From NCBI GenBank assembly GCA_002428965.1, contig DIYI01000005.1, positions 237,643-301,642 of the forward strand: a stretch of 64,000 bases of DNA, in the 5' to 3' direction. The stretch comes from Jejuia sp. UBA6058. GTDB lineage: Bacteria; Bacteroidota; Bacteroidia; Flavobacteriales; Flavobacteriaceae. Each line of letters begins with the position of its first letter. Within the stretch, counting starts at the first letter, position 1. The position numbers were made by a program, and so were the translations under genes. Under the pieces are notes generated by a model. That model saw only the letters and a program-made list of their open reading frames with translations. It did no database searches and was not told where the DNA came from. Positions 44,425 to 53,309 of this stretch are shown here, piece after piece.

Positions 44425-46611
44425 ATGGCCATTTTAAGATTTCAGGCGCTTAAAACTGCAATAAATTATAAGCCTTCAACCTTCGAAGGTGAAGAAAAGC
44501 GTTCAGAGTTATTTGCATCAAATGTATTTAATGAGAGTACTATGCGACAGTATCTTACAGGCGATGCTTTTAAAAGTGTTGTTAGCGCCATACATGATGG
44601 GAAAAAGATTAATAGAGTAGTAGCTGATCAGGTAGCCTCCTCAATGAAAAATTGGGCATTATCCAAAGGCGTTACACACTATACCCATTGGTTTCAACCT
44701 CTTACTGGTGCCACTGCTGAGAAACACGATGCCTTTTTTGAGACTCTTGAAGATGGTATTGCAATAGAGAAGTTTGATGGTGATCAATTAGTTCAACAAG
44801 AACCTGACGCATCAAGTTTTCCAAGTGGAGGCATTAGAAATACTTTTGAGGCCAGAGGATATACCGCTTGGGATCCTACATCACCAGCCTTTATATACGA
44901 AACAACACTTTGTATACCTACAATATTTGTTGCCTATACAGGAGAAGCTTTAGATTATAAAACTCCTTTACTTAGAGCGTTACATACTATTGATGATGCT
45001 GCAACACAGGTGTGTCGTTATTTTGATAAAAACGTTAAAAAGGTTTCAGCATTGGTTGGATGGGAGCAGGAATACTTTTTGGTAGACAAAAATTTAGCGG
45101 CCTGTAGACCTGATATCACATTAACTGGTAGAACACTTCTAGGGCATTCCTCTGCCAAGGGTCAGCAATTGGAGGATCATTACTTTGGTTCTATTCCCAA
45201 TCGCGCTCTTAATTTTATGCGAGATCTTGAAAATCAATGTATGTTACTTGGTATTCCTGCAAAAACACGTCATAATGAAGTTGCTCCAAATCAGTTTGAA
45301 ATTGCCCCAATTTATGAGGAGGCTAATCTTTCTGTAGACCATAATTCTTTGTTAATGGATGTTATGGGAAGGGTAGCGGCACGTCATAATTTTAAGGTGT
45401 TGCTTCATGAAAAACCATTTGCCAATATCAATGGTTCTGGTAAACACAACAATTGGTCGCTATCAACAGATACAGGTGTTAACCTCTTGAAGCCGGGAAA
45501 AACACCAATGAGTAATTTACAGTTTTTAACTTTTTTCATAAATACCATCAAAGCTGTCTATGAAAATGAAGAGTTGTTAAGGGCGTCAATTGCTTCTGCT
45601 AGTAACGATCATAGGTTAGGTGCTAACGAGGCCCCTCCATCTATAATTTCAATATTTATAGGAGCGCAATTAACCAAGGTACTAAATGATTTAGAAGGGG
45701 TTACTAAAGGGAAACTTTCGCCCAAAGAAAAAACAGATTTAAAACTTAACGTAGTAGGTAAAATTCCAGATGTACTTTTAGACAACACAGATAGAAACCG
45801 AACGTCTCCATTTGCTTTTACTGGTAATAAATTTGAATTTAGAGCTGTTGGATCCACCGCAAACTGCGGTAACCCAATGACCATGCTAAATACTATAATA
45901 GCTAAACAGTTAAAGGAGTTTAAAATTGAGGTTGATGAGCTGATAGAGAGTAAAAATTTTAAGAAGGACGAAGCAGTTTTTAATGTATTGCGAGAATATA
46001 TTAAGGCTTCAAAGGATATTTTATTTGAGGGCAACGGTTATGGCAAGGAATGGGAGGAAGAGGCACAAAAAAGAGGTTTAAGTAACAACAAGAACACTCC
46101 GGAAGCGCTTAAGGTAAAACTTCATAAAAGTACTATTAGGCTTTTTGAAGAGATGAATGTAATGAGTAAAGTAGAGGTTGAGGCGCGTTATGAAGTTGAA
46201 ATAAATGCCTATATCAACCATCTTCAAATTGAAAGTAGGGTATTAGGTGATATTGCCAGAAACCATATTGTTCCCACTGCTGTGAAATATCAGAATATAT
46301 TGATTAAAAATGTAAAAGGACTTAAAGAAATTTTCAATAAGGACTATGTAGATTTTGGTAAAGAGCAATTAAATCTTATTAAGGCAATCTCCGGCCATAT
46401 TGATGATATAAATAGCAAAGTAACCCAAATGATTAACGAGCGAAAAGCTGCAAACGGAATAGAAGATATTACTCTTAAAGCAGAGGCTTATTGTAACAAA
46501 GTGAAACCCTTTTTGAATGATATTAGGTATCATTGTGATAAATTAGAGTTAATGGTAGATGATGAATTATGGCCTTTAACTAAGTATAGGGAACTATTAT
46601 TCATTAGATAA
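44425..46611 (+). CDS. glnN: Glutamine synthetase, type III
   Basis: A 728-residue enzyme of the large GSIII class common in Bacteroidota and cyanobacteria. Characteristic segments include THYTHWFQPLTGATAEKHD (~90-108), the GWEQEYFLVD metal site, GIPAKTRHNEVAPNQFE, the ATP loop NINGSGKHNNWSLS and SNDHRLGANEAPP. A long C-terminal helical region (~560-728) is family-typical and forms the double-ring oligomer. It synthesises glutamine from glutamate and ammonia. It is divergent from GSII and has no downstream partner on its strand. Confidence 0.96.
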   Translation: MAILRFQALKTAINYKPSTFEGEEKRSELFASNVFNESTMRQYLTGDAFKSVVSAIHDGKKINRVVADQVASSMKNWALSKGVTHYTHWFQPLTGATAEKHDAFFETLEDGIAIEKFDGDQLVQQEPDASSFPSGGIRNTFEARGYTAWDPTSPAFIYETTLCIPTIFVAYTGEALDYKTPLLRALHTIDDAATQVCRYFDKNVKKVSALVGWEQEYFLVDKNLAACRPDITLTGRTLLGHSSAKGQQLEDHYFGSIPNRALNFMRDLENQCMLLGIPAKTRHNEVAPNQFEIAPIYEEANLSVDHNSLLMDVMGRVAARHNFKVLLHEKPFANINGSGKHNNWSLSTDTGVNLLKPGKTPMSNLQFLTFFINTIKAVYENEELLRASIASASNDHRLGANEAPPSIISIFIGAQLTKVLNDLEGVTKGKLSPKEKTDLKLNVVGKIPDVLLDNTDRNRTSPFAFTGNKFEFRAVGSTANCGNPMTMLNTIIAKQLKEFKIEVDELIESKNFKKDEAVFNVLREYIKASKDILFEGNGYGKEWEEEAQKRGLSNNKNTPEALKVKLHKSTIRLFEEMNVMSKVEVEARYEVEINAYINHLQIESRVLGDIARNHIVPTAVKYQNILIKNVKGLKEIFNKDYVDFGKEQLNLIKAISGHIDDINSKVTQMINERKAANGIEDITLKAEAYCNKVKPFLNDIRYHCDKLELMVDDELWPLTKYRELLFIR

Positions 46612-46640
46612 TTCAAAATTGTTAATATCCATTAATAAAA

Positions 46641-46666
46641 AAGCCCAAGATCTTCACCTTGGGCTT
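46641..46666 (-). terminator. Terminator after the DUF4293 gene
   Basis: AAGCCCAAG (46641-46649) pairs with CTTGGGCTT (46658-46666). On the minus strand the hairpin is followed by TTTTTTATTAAT, so it terminates the DUF4293 transcript. The plus side lacks a T-run, so it is a weaker stop for glnN. Confidence 0.75.
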
Positions 46667-46694
46667 ACGCACTAATACTACTAAGATGTTAGGT

Positions 46695-47105
46695 TTAACG
46701 TAATCTGTCAACAGATTTTACAAGATCTTCATCCTTTTTAATGGCTTTATTGGCCAAGGCCAAAAACACGATAGAAATTATAGGAAGAAACATCCCAATA
46801 CCTTTCTCAGAAACTACGGTTTCTCCAGATAAATTTAGTGAGAGATACACGAAAAATCCTAGTAAAAAAAAGTTTAATATTATGTTTAATCGCCCCAAAA
46901 CGAATTGAAGCTTCCTGTTTTTAAATAAAAATATTGTAAAAAGAGACAACACACCCGATACTATAAATGCTACGAAAAATGCCATTTGGTCTTTTGCAAA
47001 AACAGTAACCCCTTCGTTTGTAATCCACAAATGGAATACAAAAATTAGCCCTAGGGCATTCGCCGCCGCCAATAATAGATAAACTGTTTGTATGCGTTGT
47101 AACAT
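46695..47105 (-). CDS. DUF4293 family membrane protein
   Basis: A 136-residue inner-membrane protein. It starts with the family hallmark MLQRIQTVYLLLAA and has four predicted transmembrane helices (~5-25, 43-62, 68-90, 102-120), with a short basic C-terminus. Function is unknown. In Bacteroidota it is typically found beside rho, as here (divergent, 200-base gap). Its own -7-like TATTTTTG lies ~25 bases upstream. Confidence 0.9.
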   Translation of the reverse strand: MLQRIQTVYLLLAAANALGLIFVFHLWITNEGVTVFAKDQMAFFVAFIVSGVLSLFTIFLFKNRKLQFVLGRLNIILNFFLLGFFVYLSLNLSGETVVSEKGIGMFLPIISIVFLALANKAIKKDEDLVKSVDRLR

Positions 47106-47127
47106 ATCAATTTTTTAATATGGAAGG

Positions 47128-47135
47128 CAAAAATA
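47128..47135 (-). promoter_or_regulatory. -7 promoter element of the DUF4293 gene
   Basis: TATTTTTG on the minus strand fits TAnnTTTG, 22 bases before the ATG at 47105. The -33 region is weak. Confidence 0.4.
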
Positions 47136-47305
47136 GTAGTTTCTTTATTAATTTGACAGCTTAAATTAAAATAAAGTTGTATTATTGCACAGTTAATTCT
47201 CAACAATCGCAAAGTCAGATTGTTAATTCTTCAGAATAAAAATTCTATTTTTTTCAGAAAAACTTAAATTTTATATTCACTATAATAGTATTCAACTAAA
47301 CATTC

Positions 47306-48892
47306 ATGTTTGAAATTTCACAATTAAAAGAAAAAAAACTTACTGATTTACAAGATATTGCTAAACAATTAAGCATACCGAAGTTCCGTTCTATGAAAAA
47401 GTTAGACTTGGTATATCAAATCTTGGATTATCAAGCCGCAAATCCTGCTGCCGCTAAAGAGGCTTCGGCTCCAGCGCAAAAAAGCAATACTGAACAGCCT
47501 GCCAAAAAACAAAGACAACGCGTTCAAAAAACGGAGACTGATAATTCTAGAAAAGATGTAAGCGCGTCTGCTACTAATCAAGAAAAGCCTGCTGCTACAA
47601 ACGATCATCAACAAAAGAATTCTAACAATAACCAAAATAGAGGTCAGCGCCACAATAACCAGCGTAACCAGAATCAAAAACGCGATAATAATCAACAACA
47701 TAAAAATCAAAAACACAATCATCAAAACAATGGTAACAAGGACAATAGAAACCGTTACCGTGAACCTGATTTTGAATTTGATGCCATTATTGAAAGTGAA
47801 GGTGTATTAGACATCATGCAAGACGGTTATGGCTTTTTACGTTCTTCGGATTACAACTATTTATCCTCACCAGATGATATATATGTATCACAATCTCAAA
47901 TTAGATTATTTGGATTAAAGAAGGGGGATACGGTTTTGGGGCATGTGCGTCCGCCTAAAGAAGGTGAAAAATATTTCCCTTTAATTAAGGTGAGTAAAAT
48001 AAATGGTCAAGACCCTAATGTGGTGAGAGATCGTGTTGCTTTTGAGCATTTAACGCCTTTATTCCCACAAGAAAAATTCAATATTGCAGAAAAGCAAAGT
48101 ACTATTTCTACAAGAATAATGGACTTGTTTGCTCCAATTGGAAAAGGTCAACGTGGTATGATTGTGTCTCAACCTAAAACGGGTAAGACTATGTTGTTAA
48201 AGGATGTGGCTAATGCAATTGCAGCTAATCACCCTGAGGTTTATCAAATGATTTTATTGATTGATGAGCGTCCTGAAGAGGTTACGGATATGCAACGTAA
48301 TGTTCGGGGAGAAGTAATTGCCTCTACCTTTGATAAAGAGGCACATGAGCACGTTAAAATTGCTGATATTGTTTTGGAAAAAGCAAAACGCTTGGTAGAA
48401 TGTGGTCATGATGTGGTGATTCTTTTAGATTCTATTACACGTTTAGCAAGAGCTTACAATACGGTGCAACCCGCATCTGGAAAAATATTATCTGGTGGTG
48501 TAGATGCCAACGCATTGCATAAACCTAAGCGTTTCTTTGGTGCAGCTCGTAACATTGAAAATGGTGGGTCGCTTACCATTATTGCAACAGCTCTAACCGA
48601 AACAGGTTCTAAAATGGATGAGGTTATTTTTGAAGAATTTAAAGGTACTGGTAACATGGAACTGCAGTTGGATAGAAAAATCTCTAACCGTCGTATTTTC
48701 CCAGCCATCGACCTTATGTCTTCAAGCACGCGTCGTGATGATAAATTACTAGATGAGAATACGGTACAACGTATGTGGGTAATGAGAAAGTATTTAGCAG
48801 ATATGAACCCTGTTGAAGCAATGGAATTTATAAATGATCGCTTTAAACAGACAAGAAATAATGAAGAATTTTTAATATCCATGAACGGATAA
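47306..48892 (+). CDS. rho: Transcription termination factor Rho with Asn/Gln-rich insertion
   Basis: A 528-residue hexameric RNA helicase. An N-terminal Rho_N three-helix domain (~1-45) is followed by a ~100-residue disordered, Gln/Asn/Lys/Arg/His-rich stretch (~50-150). The cold-shock-like RNA-binding domain (ILDIMQDGYGFLRS-type VLDIMQDGYGFLR, ~167-179) comes next. The ATPase has Walker A SQPKTGKTM and Walker B LLIDERPEEV, with RSTRRDD-type and VEAMEF C-terminal motifs. The insertion is longer than in E. coli Rho and resembles that of Bacteroides Rho, which has been linked to phase separation. A 200-base upstream gap probably holds its promoter and possible autoregulatory leader. Confidence 0.97.
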   Translation: MFEISQLKEKKLTDLQDIAKQLSIPKFRSMKKLDLVYQILDYQAANPAAAKEASAPAQKSNTEQPAKKQRQRVQKTETDNSRKDVSASATNQEKPAATNDHQQKNSNNNQNRGQRHNNQRNQNQKRDNNQQHKNQKHNHQNNGNKDNRNRYREPDFEFDAIIESEGVLDIMQDGYGFLRSSDYNYLSSPDDIYVSQSQIRLFGLKKGDTVLGHVRPPKEGEKYFPLIKVSKINGQDPNVVRDRVAFEHLTPLFPQEKFNIAEKQSTISTRIMDLFAPIGKGQRGMIVSQPKTGKTMLLKDVANAIAANHPEVYQMILLIDERPEEVTDMQRNVRGEVIASTFDKEAHEHVKIADIVLEKAKRLVECGHDVVILLDSITRLARAYNTVQPASGKILSGGVDANALHKPKRFFGAARNIENGGSLTIIATALTETGSKMDEVIFEEFKGTGNMELQLDRKISNRRIFPAIDLMSSSTRRDDKLLDENTVQRMWVMRKYLADMNPVEAMEFINDRFKQTRNNEEFLISMNG

Positions 48893-48921
48893 TAGAAAGC
48901 TGACTAACTCAATTTAACCGT

Positions 48922-48951
48922 AAAAGCCTCGACGTATTTGTTGAGGCTTTT
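48922..48951. terminator. Terminator between rho and pepD (convergent genes)
   Basis: AAAAGCCTCGAC (48922-48933) pairs with GTTGAGGCTTTT (48940-48951) with one G-T pair and a six-base loop, followed by TTTATTTATTTTT on the plus strand. It is 30 bases after rho and just beyond the pepD stop, so it can serve both. Confidence 0.85.
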
Positions 48952-48955
48952 TTAT

Positions 48956-50416
48956 TTATTTTTTTGGAATGTTCTTAAGAATTTCCAAAACAAACTTCCA
49001 GTACTTTTGAACAGATGAAATTTGAGCGCGCTCATCAGGTGAATGTGCTCCTTTTATATTAGGACCAAAACTAATCATATCCATTTCTGGATAATTTTGC
49101 CCTAAAATACCACATTCTAATCCAGCATGACACGCCGCAATATGCGGTTTTTCTCCATTTAATTCTTCATATAATCTTGTCATTACTTTTAAAATGGCTG
49201 AGTCCATATTTGGTGCCCAACCTGGGTAATCTCCAGAAAATTCTACTTCGCAACCTGTAAGTTCAAAGGTTGCCCGCAAGCTATTGGCTAAATCCATTTT
49301 GGAGCTTTCAACAGAAGAGCGTGTTAAACACTCAACTTTAATATTTTCCTCTTTTAAGCTAACCTTTGCAATATTATTTGATGTTTCCACTAAATCTGGA
49401 ATATCTGGGCTCATACTATAAACACCGTTTAATGCAGCATACATTGCTCTTGTAAAACCTTCTTGAACCCCTAAATCCATTATTTTTTTAGGTGTTTCGG
49501 TTTTAGAAACCTCAATTATCAAATCCGGCTCCATGGTTTTGTACTCTGTTTTAATCGTATGTGCTAATCCATTTATATCTGAGATAAATCTCATTTCGTG
49601 AATAGCATCAATAGCAACTATGGCCTTACTTTCTCTAGGAATAGCATTTCGCAAACTACCTCCGTCAATTTCAGAAATACGTAAACCATACTTCTCGAAT
49701 CCATCAAACAATAGACGATTCATTATTTTATTGGCATTACCTAAACCTTCATGAATTTGCATACCGGAGTGCCCACCTTGCAAGCCTTTTACATTTATTT
49801 CAAATCCTATTTTAAACTCTGGAGCTTCTTCTTCATTATATGTTCTAGTTGCGGTAACATCAATACCACCTGCACACCCTACACCAATTTCATCATCTTC
49901 TTCAGTATCTAGATTCAACAAAATACCGCCAGAAAGCAAACCGCCTTTTAAGCCCATAGCTCCTGTCATACCTGTTTCTTCATCAATAGTAAAAAGAGCC
50001 TCAATAGCTGGGTGAGGGATATCTGTACTTTCTAAAATAGCCATTATCGTAGCAACACCAAGTCCGTTATCTGCTCCTAAAGTTGTGCCTTTAGCCTTTA
50101 CCCAATCTCCATCAATAAACATGTCTATACCCTGAGTATCAAAATCAAAGATGGTGTTACTATTTTTTTGATGCACCATATCTAAATGCGATTGCATAAC
50201 AACTGTCGTTCTATCTTCCATTCCAGTAGTTGCAGGCTTTTTAATGATGACATTACCTACCTCATCTTCTATAGTTTCTAAGTCAAGGTTTGCCCCAAAT
50301 GCTTTCATAAATGCAATTACCCGCTCTTCTTTTTTTGAGGGTCTTGGAATAGCATTTAAATCGGCAAATTTATTCCAAAGAGATCGTGGTTCTAGTTGTC
50401 TTATTTCAGTAGCCAT
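48956..50416 (-). CDS. pepD: Aminoacyl-histidine dipeptidase (Xaa-His, M20 family)
   Basis: A 486-residue cytosolic zinc peptidase that cleaves dipeptides such as carnosine-like Xaa-His. Metal ligands lie in VVMQSHLDMVHQ (~75-86), TLGADNGLGVA (~111-121) and FTIDEETGMTGAMGL (~147-161, catalytic Glu pair), with the late histidine in ISFGPNIKGAHSPDE. The lid domain carries GGHSGMQIH. Length is normal for PepD. It is monocistronic and convergent with rho. Confidence 0.95.
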   Translation of the reverse strand: MATEIRQLEPRSLWNKFADLNAIPRPSKKEERVIAFMKAFGANLDLETIEDEVGNVIIKKPATTGMEDRTTVVMQSHLDMVHQKNSNTIFDFDTQGIDMFIDGDWVKAKGTTLGADNGLGVATIMAILESTDIPHPAIEALFTIDEETGMTGAMGLKGGLLSGGILLNLDTEEDDEIGVGCAGGIDVTATRTYNEEEAPEFKIGFEINVKGLQGGHSGMQIHEGLGNANKIMNRLLFDGFEKYGLRISEIDGGSLRNAIPRESKAIVAIDAIHEMRFISDINGLAHTIKTEYKTMEPDLIIEVSKTETPKKIMDLGVQEGFTRAMYAALNGVYSMSPDIPDLVETSNNIAKVSLKEENIKVECLTRSSVESSKMDLANSLRATFELTGCEVEFSGDYPGWAPNMDSAILKVMTRLYEELNGEKPHIAACHAGLECGILGQNYPEMDMISFGPNIKGAHSPDERAQISSVQKYWKFVLEILKNIPKK

Positions 50417-50509
50417 AGTTTTAATTTCTTAATTACAAAGGTACTAAGACCTCTAAGGTAAAAGAAATCTAAAAGGTCTAAAATTCTAAACATTTTTCTA
50501 TTTTTGATT

Positions 50510-51577
50510 ATGCTGAATAAGAAGAAGGCGATAGTTGCATTTACCTTAATTCCACAAATTTTATTGGTTAAACTATTGGCCAATAATCCTGCTTTTGTTG
50601 AGAAATACTATAGCGAGGGCTTATATGTTTATATCTCTAAAATTTTTCGTTTTGTTTTGGGCTGGATGCCTTTTTCTTTTGGTGATTTGGTGTACGGATT
50701 GGCTAGTATTTATATGCTTTGGTGGTTGTTAAAAAACCGTAAGCGCATAATTAAAGACTTTATCAATTGGTGCATTGATGTTGTTGCTACTGTATCTATA
50801 ATTTATTTTGCGTTTCATCTGTTTTGGGGTTTAAATTATTACAGATTACCCTTACACAAAAATCTTGATTTAAAAGCAGATTATTCCACTGAACAATTGG
50901 TAAGCGTAACTGAGAAACTAATTAAGAAAGCCAATGTGTTACATTTTGAAATCACAAAAAACGATTCCATAAAGGTTGATGTACCTTATGATAAATCTAT
51001 GGTTTTTAATATGATATCGGAAGGGTATGCTAACTTAAAAAATGTGTTCCCACAATTAGAATACGAACCACAGAGCACCAAGCAGTCTTTATTTAGTTAT
51101 CCGCTTACGTATATGGGTTTTAGCGGGTATTTAAATCCGTTAACCAATGAATCACAGGTAAATGGACGCATTCCTATGCATAAGTTTCCAACTACTACAG
51201 CACATGAAATTGCGCATCAATTGGGTTATGCTGCAGAAAACGAGGCGAATTTTATTGGTTTTATGTCTTCTTCTAAAAATGATAATATCTGTATGAAATA
51301 TTGTGGGTATACCTTCGGACTTAGGTTTTGTTTAAATGAGGTGTATAACCGAGACAAATGCTTATTTGAAGATCTTGTAGCAGATGTGAATAAGGGTATT
51401 TTGAAAAACTATGAAGAATCTCGAAAGTTTTGGGAAGCCCATGATAATCCTTTAGAGCCTATTTTTAAAATTATTTATGGTAACTTTTTAAAGGCTAACA
51501 ATCAATCTAAAGGAATGGAGAGCTACAGTTATGTAGTGGCACTTTTAGTTAACTATATAGAGAAATATGATTTATAG
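50510..51577 (+). CDS. DUF3810 family membrane protein, putative zinc metallopeptidase
   Basis: A 355-residue protein with two or three N-terminal transmembrane helices (~8-25, 45-75, 90-112) and a large domain carrying HEIAHQ (H232, E233, H236) followed by ENEANF (E243/E245). The HExxH plus downstream Glu spacing is that of a zincin active site, so the DUF3810 family is plausibly a membrane-anchored peptidase; activity is inference. The start at ATG 50510 is used rather than TTG 50504. It is divergent from pepD, with 93 bases between. Confidence 0.88.
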   Translation: MLNKKKAIVAFTLIPQILLVKLLANNPAFVEKYYSEGLYVYISKIFRFVLGWMPFSFGDLVYGLASIYMLWWLLKNRKRIIKDFINWCIDVVATVSIIYFAFHLFWGLNYYRLPLHKNLDLKADYSTEQLVSVTEKLIKKANVLHFEITKNDSIKVDVPYDKSMVFNMISEGYANLKNVFPQLEYEPQSTKQSLFSYPLTYMGFSGYLNPLTNESQVNGRIPMHKFPTTTAHEIAHQLGYAAENEANFIGFMSSSKNDNICMKYCGYTFGLRFCLNEVYNRDKCLFEDLVADVNKGILKNYEESRKFWEAHDNPLEPIFKIIYGNFLKANNQSKGMESYSYVVALLVNYIEKYDL

Positions 51578-51640
51578 TCACGCTTTAATCTTAGCGTTAT
51601 CCTAATTAAAATACAGGTTTATATCTTTCTTCGATACATT

Positions 51641-52426
51641 CTATTCTACAATAGTTGCTCCTGCTGGTATTTCAAATTGTGAAGCTTCAGGTTTTTCTTT
51701 TGAAATTTTGACATCTGTAAATCTTAAATTGTTACGTTTTTCGGTGGGTCTGTTATCTTCGTATTTATACCAAGTTATTGTTTCTGGTAACACTACTCCC
51801 TCTATAGTTTGCCATTTACCATATTTAATAAAATGAAATTCCTTAGCCTTTTCTTTTGTAAAGAAAGTAACTGTATAAGCCAACCATTCCATTTTATAAG
51901 TTTTTGGGTTGTAATACAAAATGTATTCGTCATCTGGAGATTCTCCAATACCACTTTCGTAAGCAATTTTTATTCCTGGATATGTAAATCCTTCAAACTC
52001 TAGTGGCTCTGTAGTTTCATAATTGATACCATCATCACCTAGTACAAATGGCATTGCGTAGAAATAAAACATTAAATTATAATAAAATTTAGCGTTGTTT
52101 CTGAAATATGTAGAGTCTTGTTTTATCCATACCTTTTCTCCGTTAAAACCAATCTTAAATTTATCAGTCCTAATTAAGGATTTTCTATTTTTTAAGTCGG
52201 TTGTGGTTATTTCTTTACCTTCGGGTATTTCTATACCAAAAGTTAAACTTCTTATATTCTTCCATACGTCAAAACCACCATGAGCATCAAATACTTTGGT
52301 AATGCTTTCAGGGTAAACGCTTGTAGTAACATCTAGATTTTCTTCTGAATATTTGATTGAAGATGAGGAGTTGTTTTTACAATTTAAAATAAGAGTTGCT
52401 AGAACTAAAATTAGAAAATGTTTCAT
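51641..52426 (-). CDS. Outer-membrane or periplasmic lipoprotein, DUF6503-like
   Basis: A 261-residue lipoprotein. The signal sequence ends in a lipobox-like LILNC (Cys ~16), followed by a Ser-rich tether. The mature part has FDAHGGFDVWKNIRSLTF, close to the DUF6503-type start, and beta-rich segments including WLAYTVTFFTKEKAKEFHF, typical of LolA/LppX-like half-barrels. It may bind a lipid or serve as a chaperone-like carrier; this is inference. It is divergent from the rRNA methyltransferase gene by 81 bases. Confidence 0.82.
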   Translation of the reverse strand: MKHFLILVLATLILNCKNNSSSSIKYSEENLDVTTSVYPESITKVFDAHGGFDVWKNIRSLTFGIEIPEGKEITTTDLKNRKSLIRTDKFKIGFNGEKVWIKQDSTYFRNNAKFYYNLMFYFYAMPFVLGDDGINYETTEPLEFEGFTYPGIKIAYESGIGESPDDEYILYYNPKTYKMEWLAYTVTFFTKEKAKEFHFIKYGKWQTIEGVVLPETITWYKYEDNRPTEKRNNLRFTDVKISKEKPEASQFEIPAGATIVE

Positions 52427-52489
52427 AATATGGTATTAATAAGTTAATCCTTAAGACGAAGTTACCATAATAAAATTACAATAAAACAC

Positions 52490-52497
52490 TACTTTTG
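52490..52497 (+). promoter_or_regulatory. Possible -7 element of the SpoU methyltransferase gene
   Basis: TACTTTTG matches TAnnTTTG and ends ten bases before the ATG at 52508, which would give a very short leader. No -33 TTG is seen at normal distance. Confidence 0.35.
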
Positions 52498-52507
52498 CGG
52501 CATCTAT

Positions 52508-53305
52508 ATGAAACATATTTCGAGTATACAGAATCCCTTTATAAAGCGATTAATTCAATTAAAAGAAAAATCTAGAGAGCGTAGAAAATCTGGCTCATTT
52601 TTAATTGAAGGTCAGCGCGAAATTTCTTTAGCAATAAAAGGCGGGTATAGTATTGAAACTGTTTTATTTTCAGCGGAATTAAATTCTGAAACAGATGTAA
52701 AGTATATTGCAGCTGATCAAAATCCGGACCTTATTGAAATCTCAAAAGAAGTATACCAAAGATTAGCGTATCGCGAAACTACTGAGGGGATTTTAGCTGT
52801 AGCAAAAGTAAAACTTAACACTCTTGATGCGCTTACTTTTCAAAATGATAATCCGCTAGTTTTAGTTGCCGAAGCACCTGAAAAACCAGGAAACATTGGT
52901 GCGCTTTTAAGAACCGCAGATGCAGCAAATATTGACGCCGTAATTATTGCAAATCCCAAAACTGATTTGTTTAACCCAAATATTATACGATCTAGTGTTG
53001 GGTGTGTATTTACCAATCAAGTAGCAACTGGCAGTACAAATGAGATTATTGATTTTTTAAGGTCAAAACAAATTAATATTTACTGTGCTGCTTTACAAGC
53101 ATCAGTTAATTACAATACACAAAATTTTACGATGCCAACGGCTATTGTAGTTGGAACAGAGGCAACAGGATTAAGTGACCAATGGTTAGAAAACAGTATT
53201 CAAAATATTATTATACCAATGCAGGGTGAAATAGACTCTATGAATGTTTCTGTTGCCGCTGGAATACTTATTTTTGAAGCGAAAAGACAACGAGACTTTA
53301 AATAA
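52508..53305 (+). CDS. TrmH/SpoU family RNA 2'-O-methyltransferase
   Basis: A 265-residue SAM-dependent methyltransferase. The N-terminal substrate-binding domain has the family opening ISSIQNPFIKRLIQLKEKSRERRKSGSF and FLIEGQRE. The SPOUT knot domain shows GNIGALLRTADAA (motif 1), IVVGTEATGLS (motif 2) and IDSMNVSVAAGI (motif 3). The target is likely rRNA or tRNA ribose; which one cannot be said. The M48 gene starts 4 bases after its stop, so they are co-transcribed. Confidence 0.94.
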   Translation: MKHISSIQNPFIKRLIQLKEKSRERRKSGSFLIEGQREISLAIKGGYSIETVLFSAELNSETDVKYIAADQNPDLIEISKEVYQRLAYRETTEGILAVAKVKLNTLDALTFQNDNPLVLVAEAPEKPGNIGALLRTADAANIDAVIIANPKTDLFNPNIIRSSVGCVFTNQVATGSTNEIIDFLRSKQINIYCAALQASVNYNTQNFTMPTAIVVGTEATGLSDQWLENSIQNIIIPMQGEIDSMNVSVAAGILIFEAKRQRDFK

Positions 53306-53309
53306 CGAT

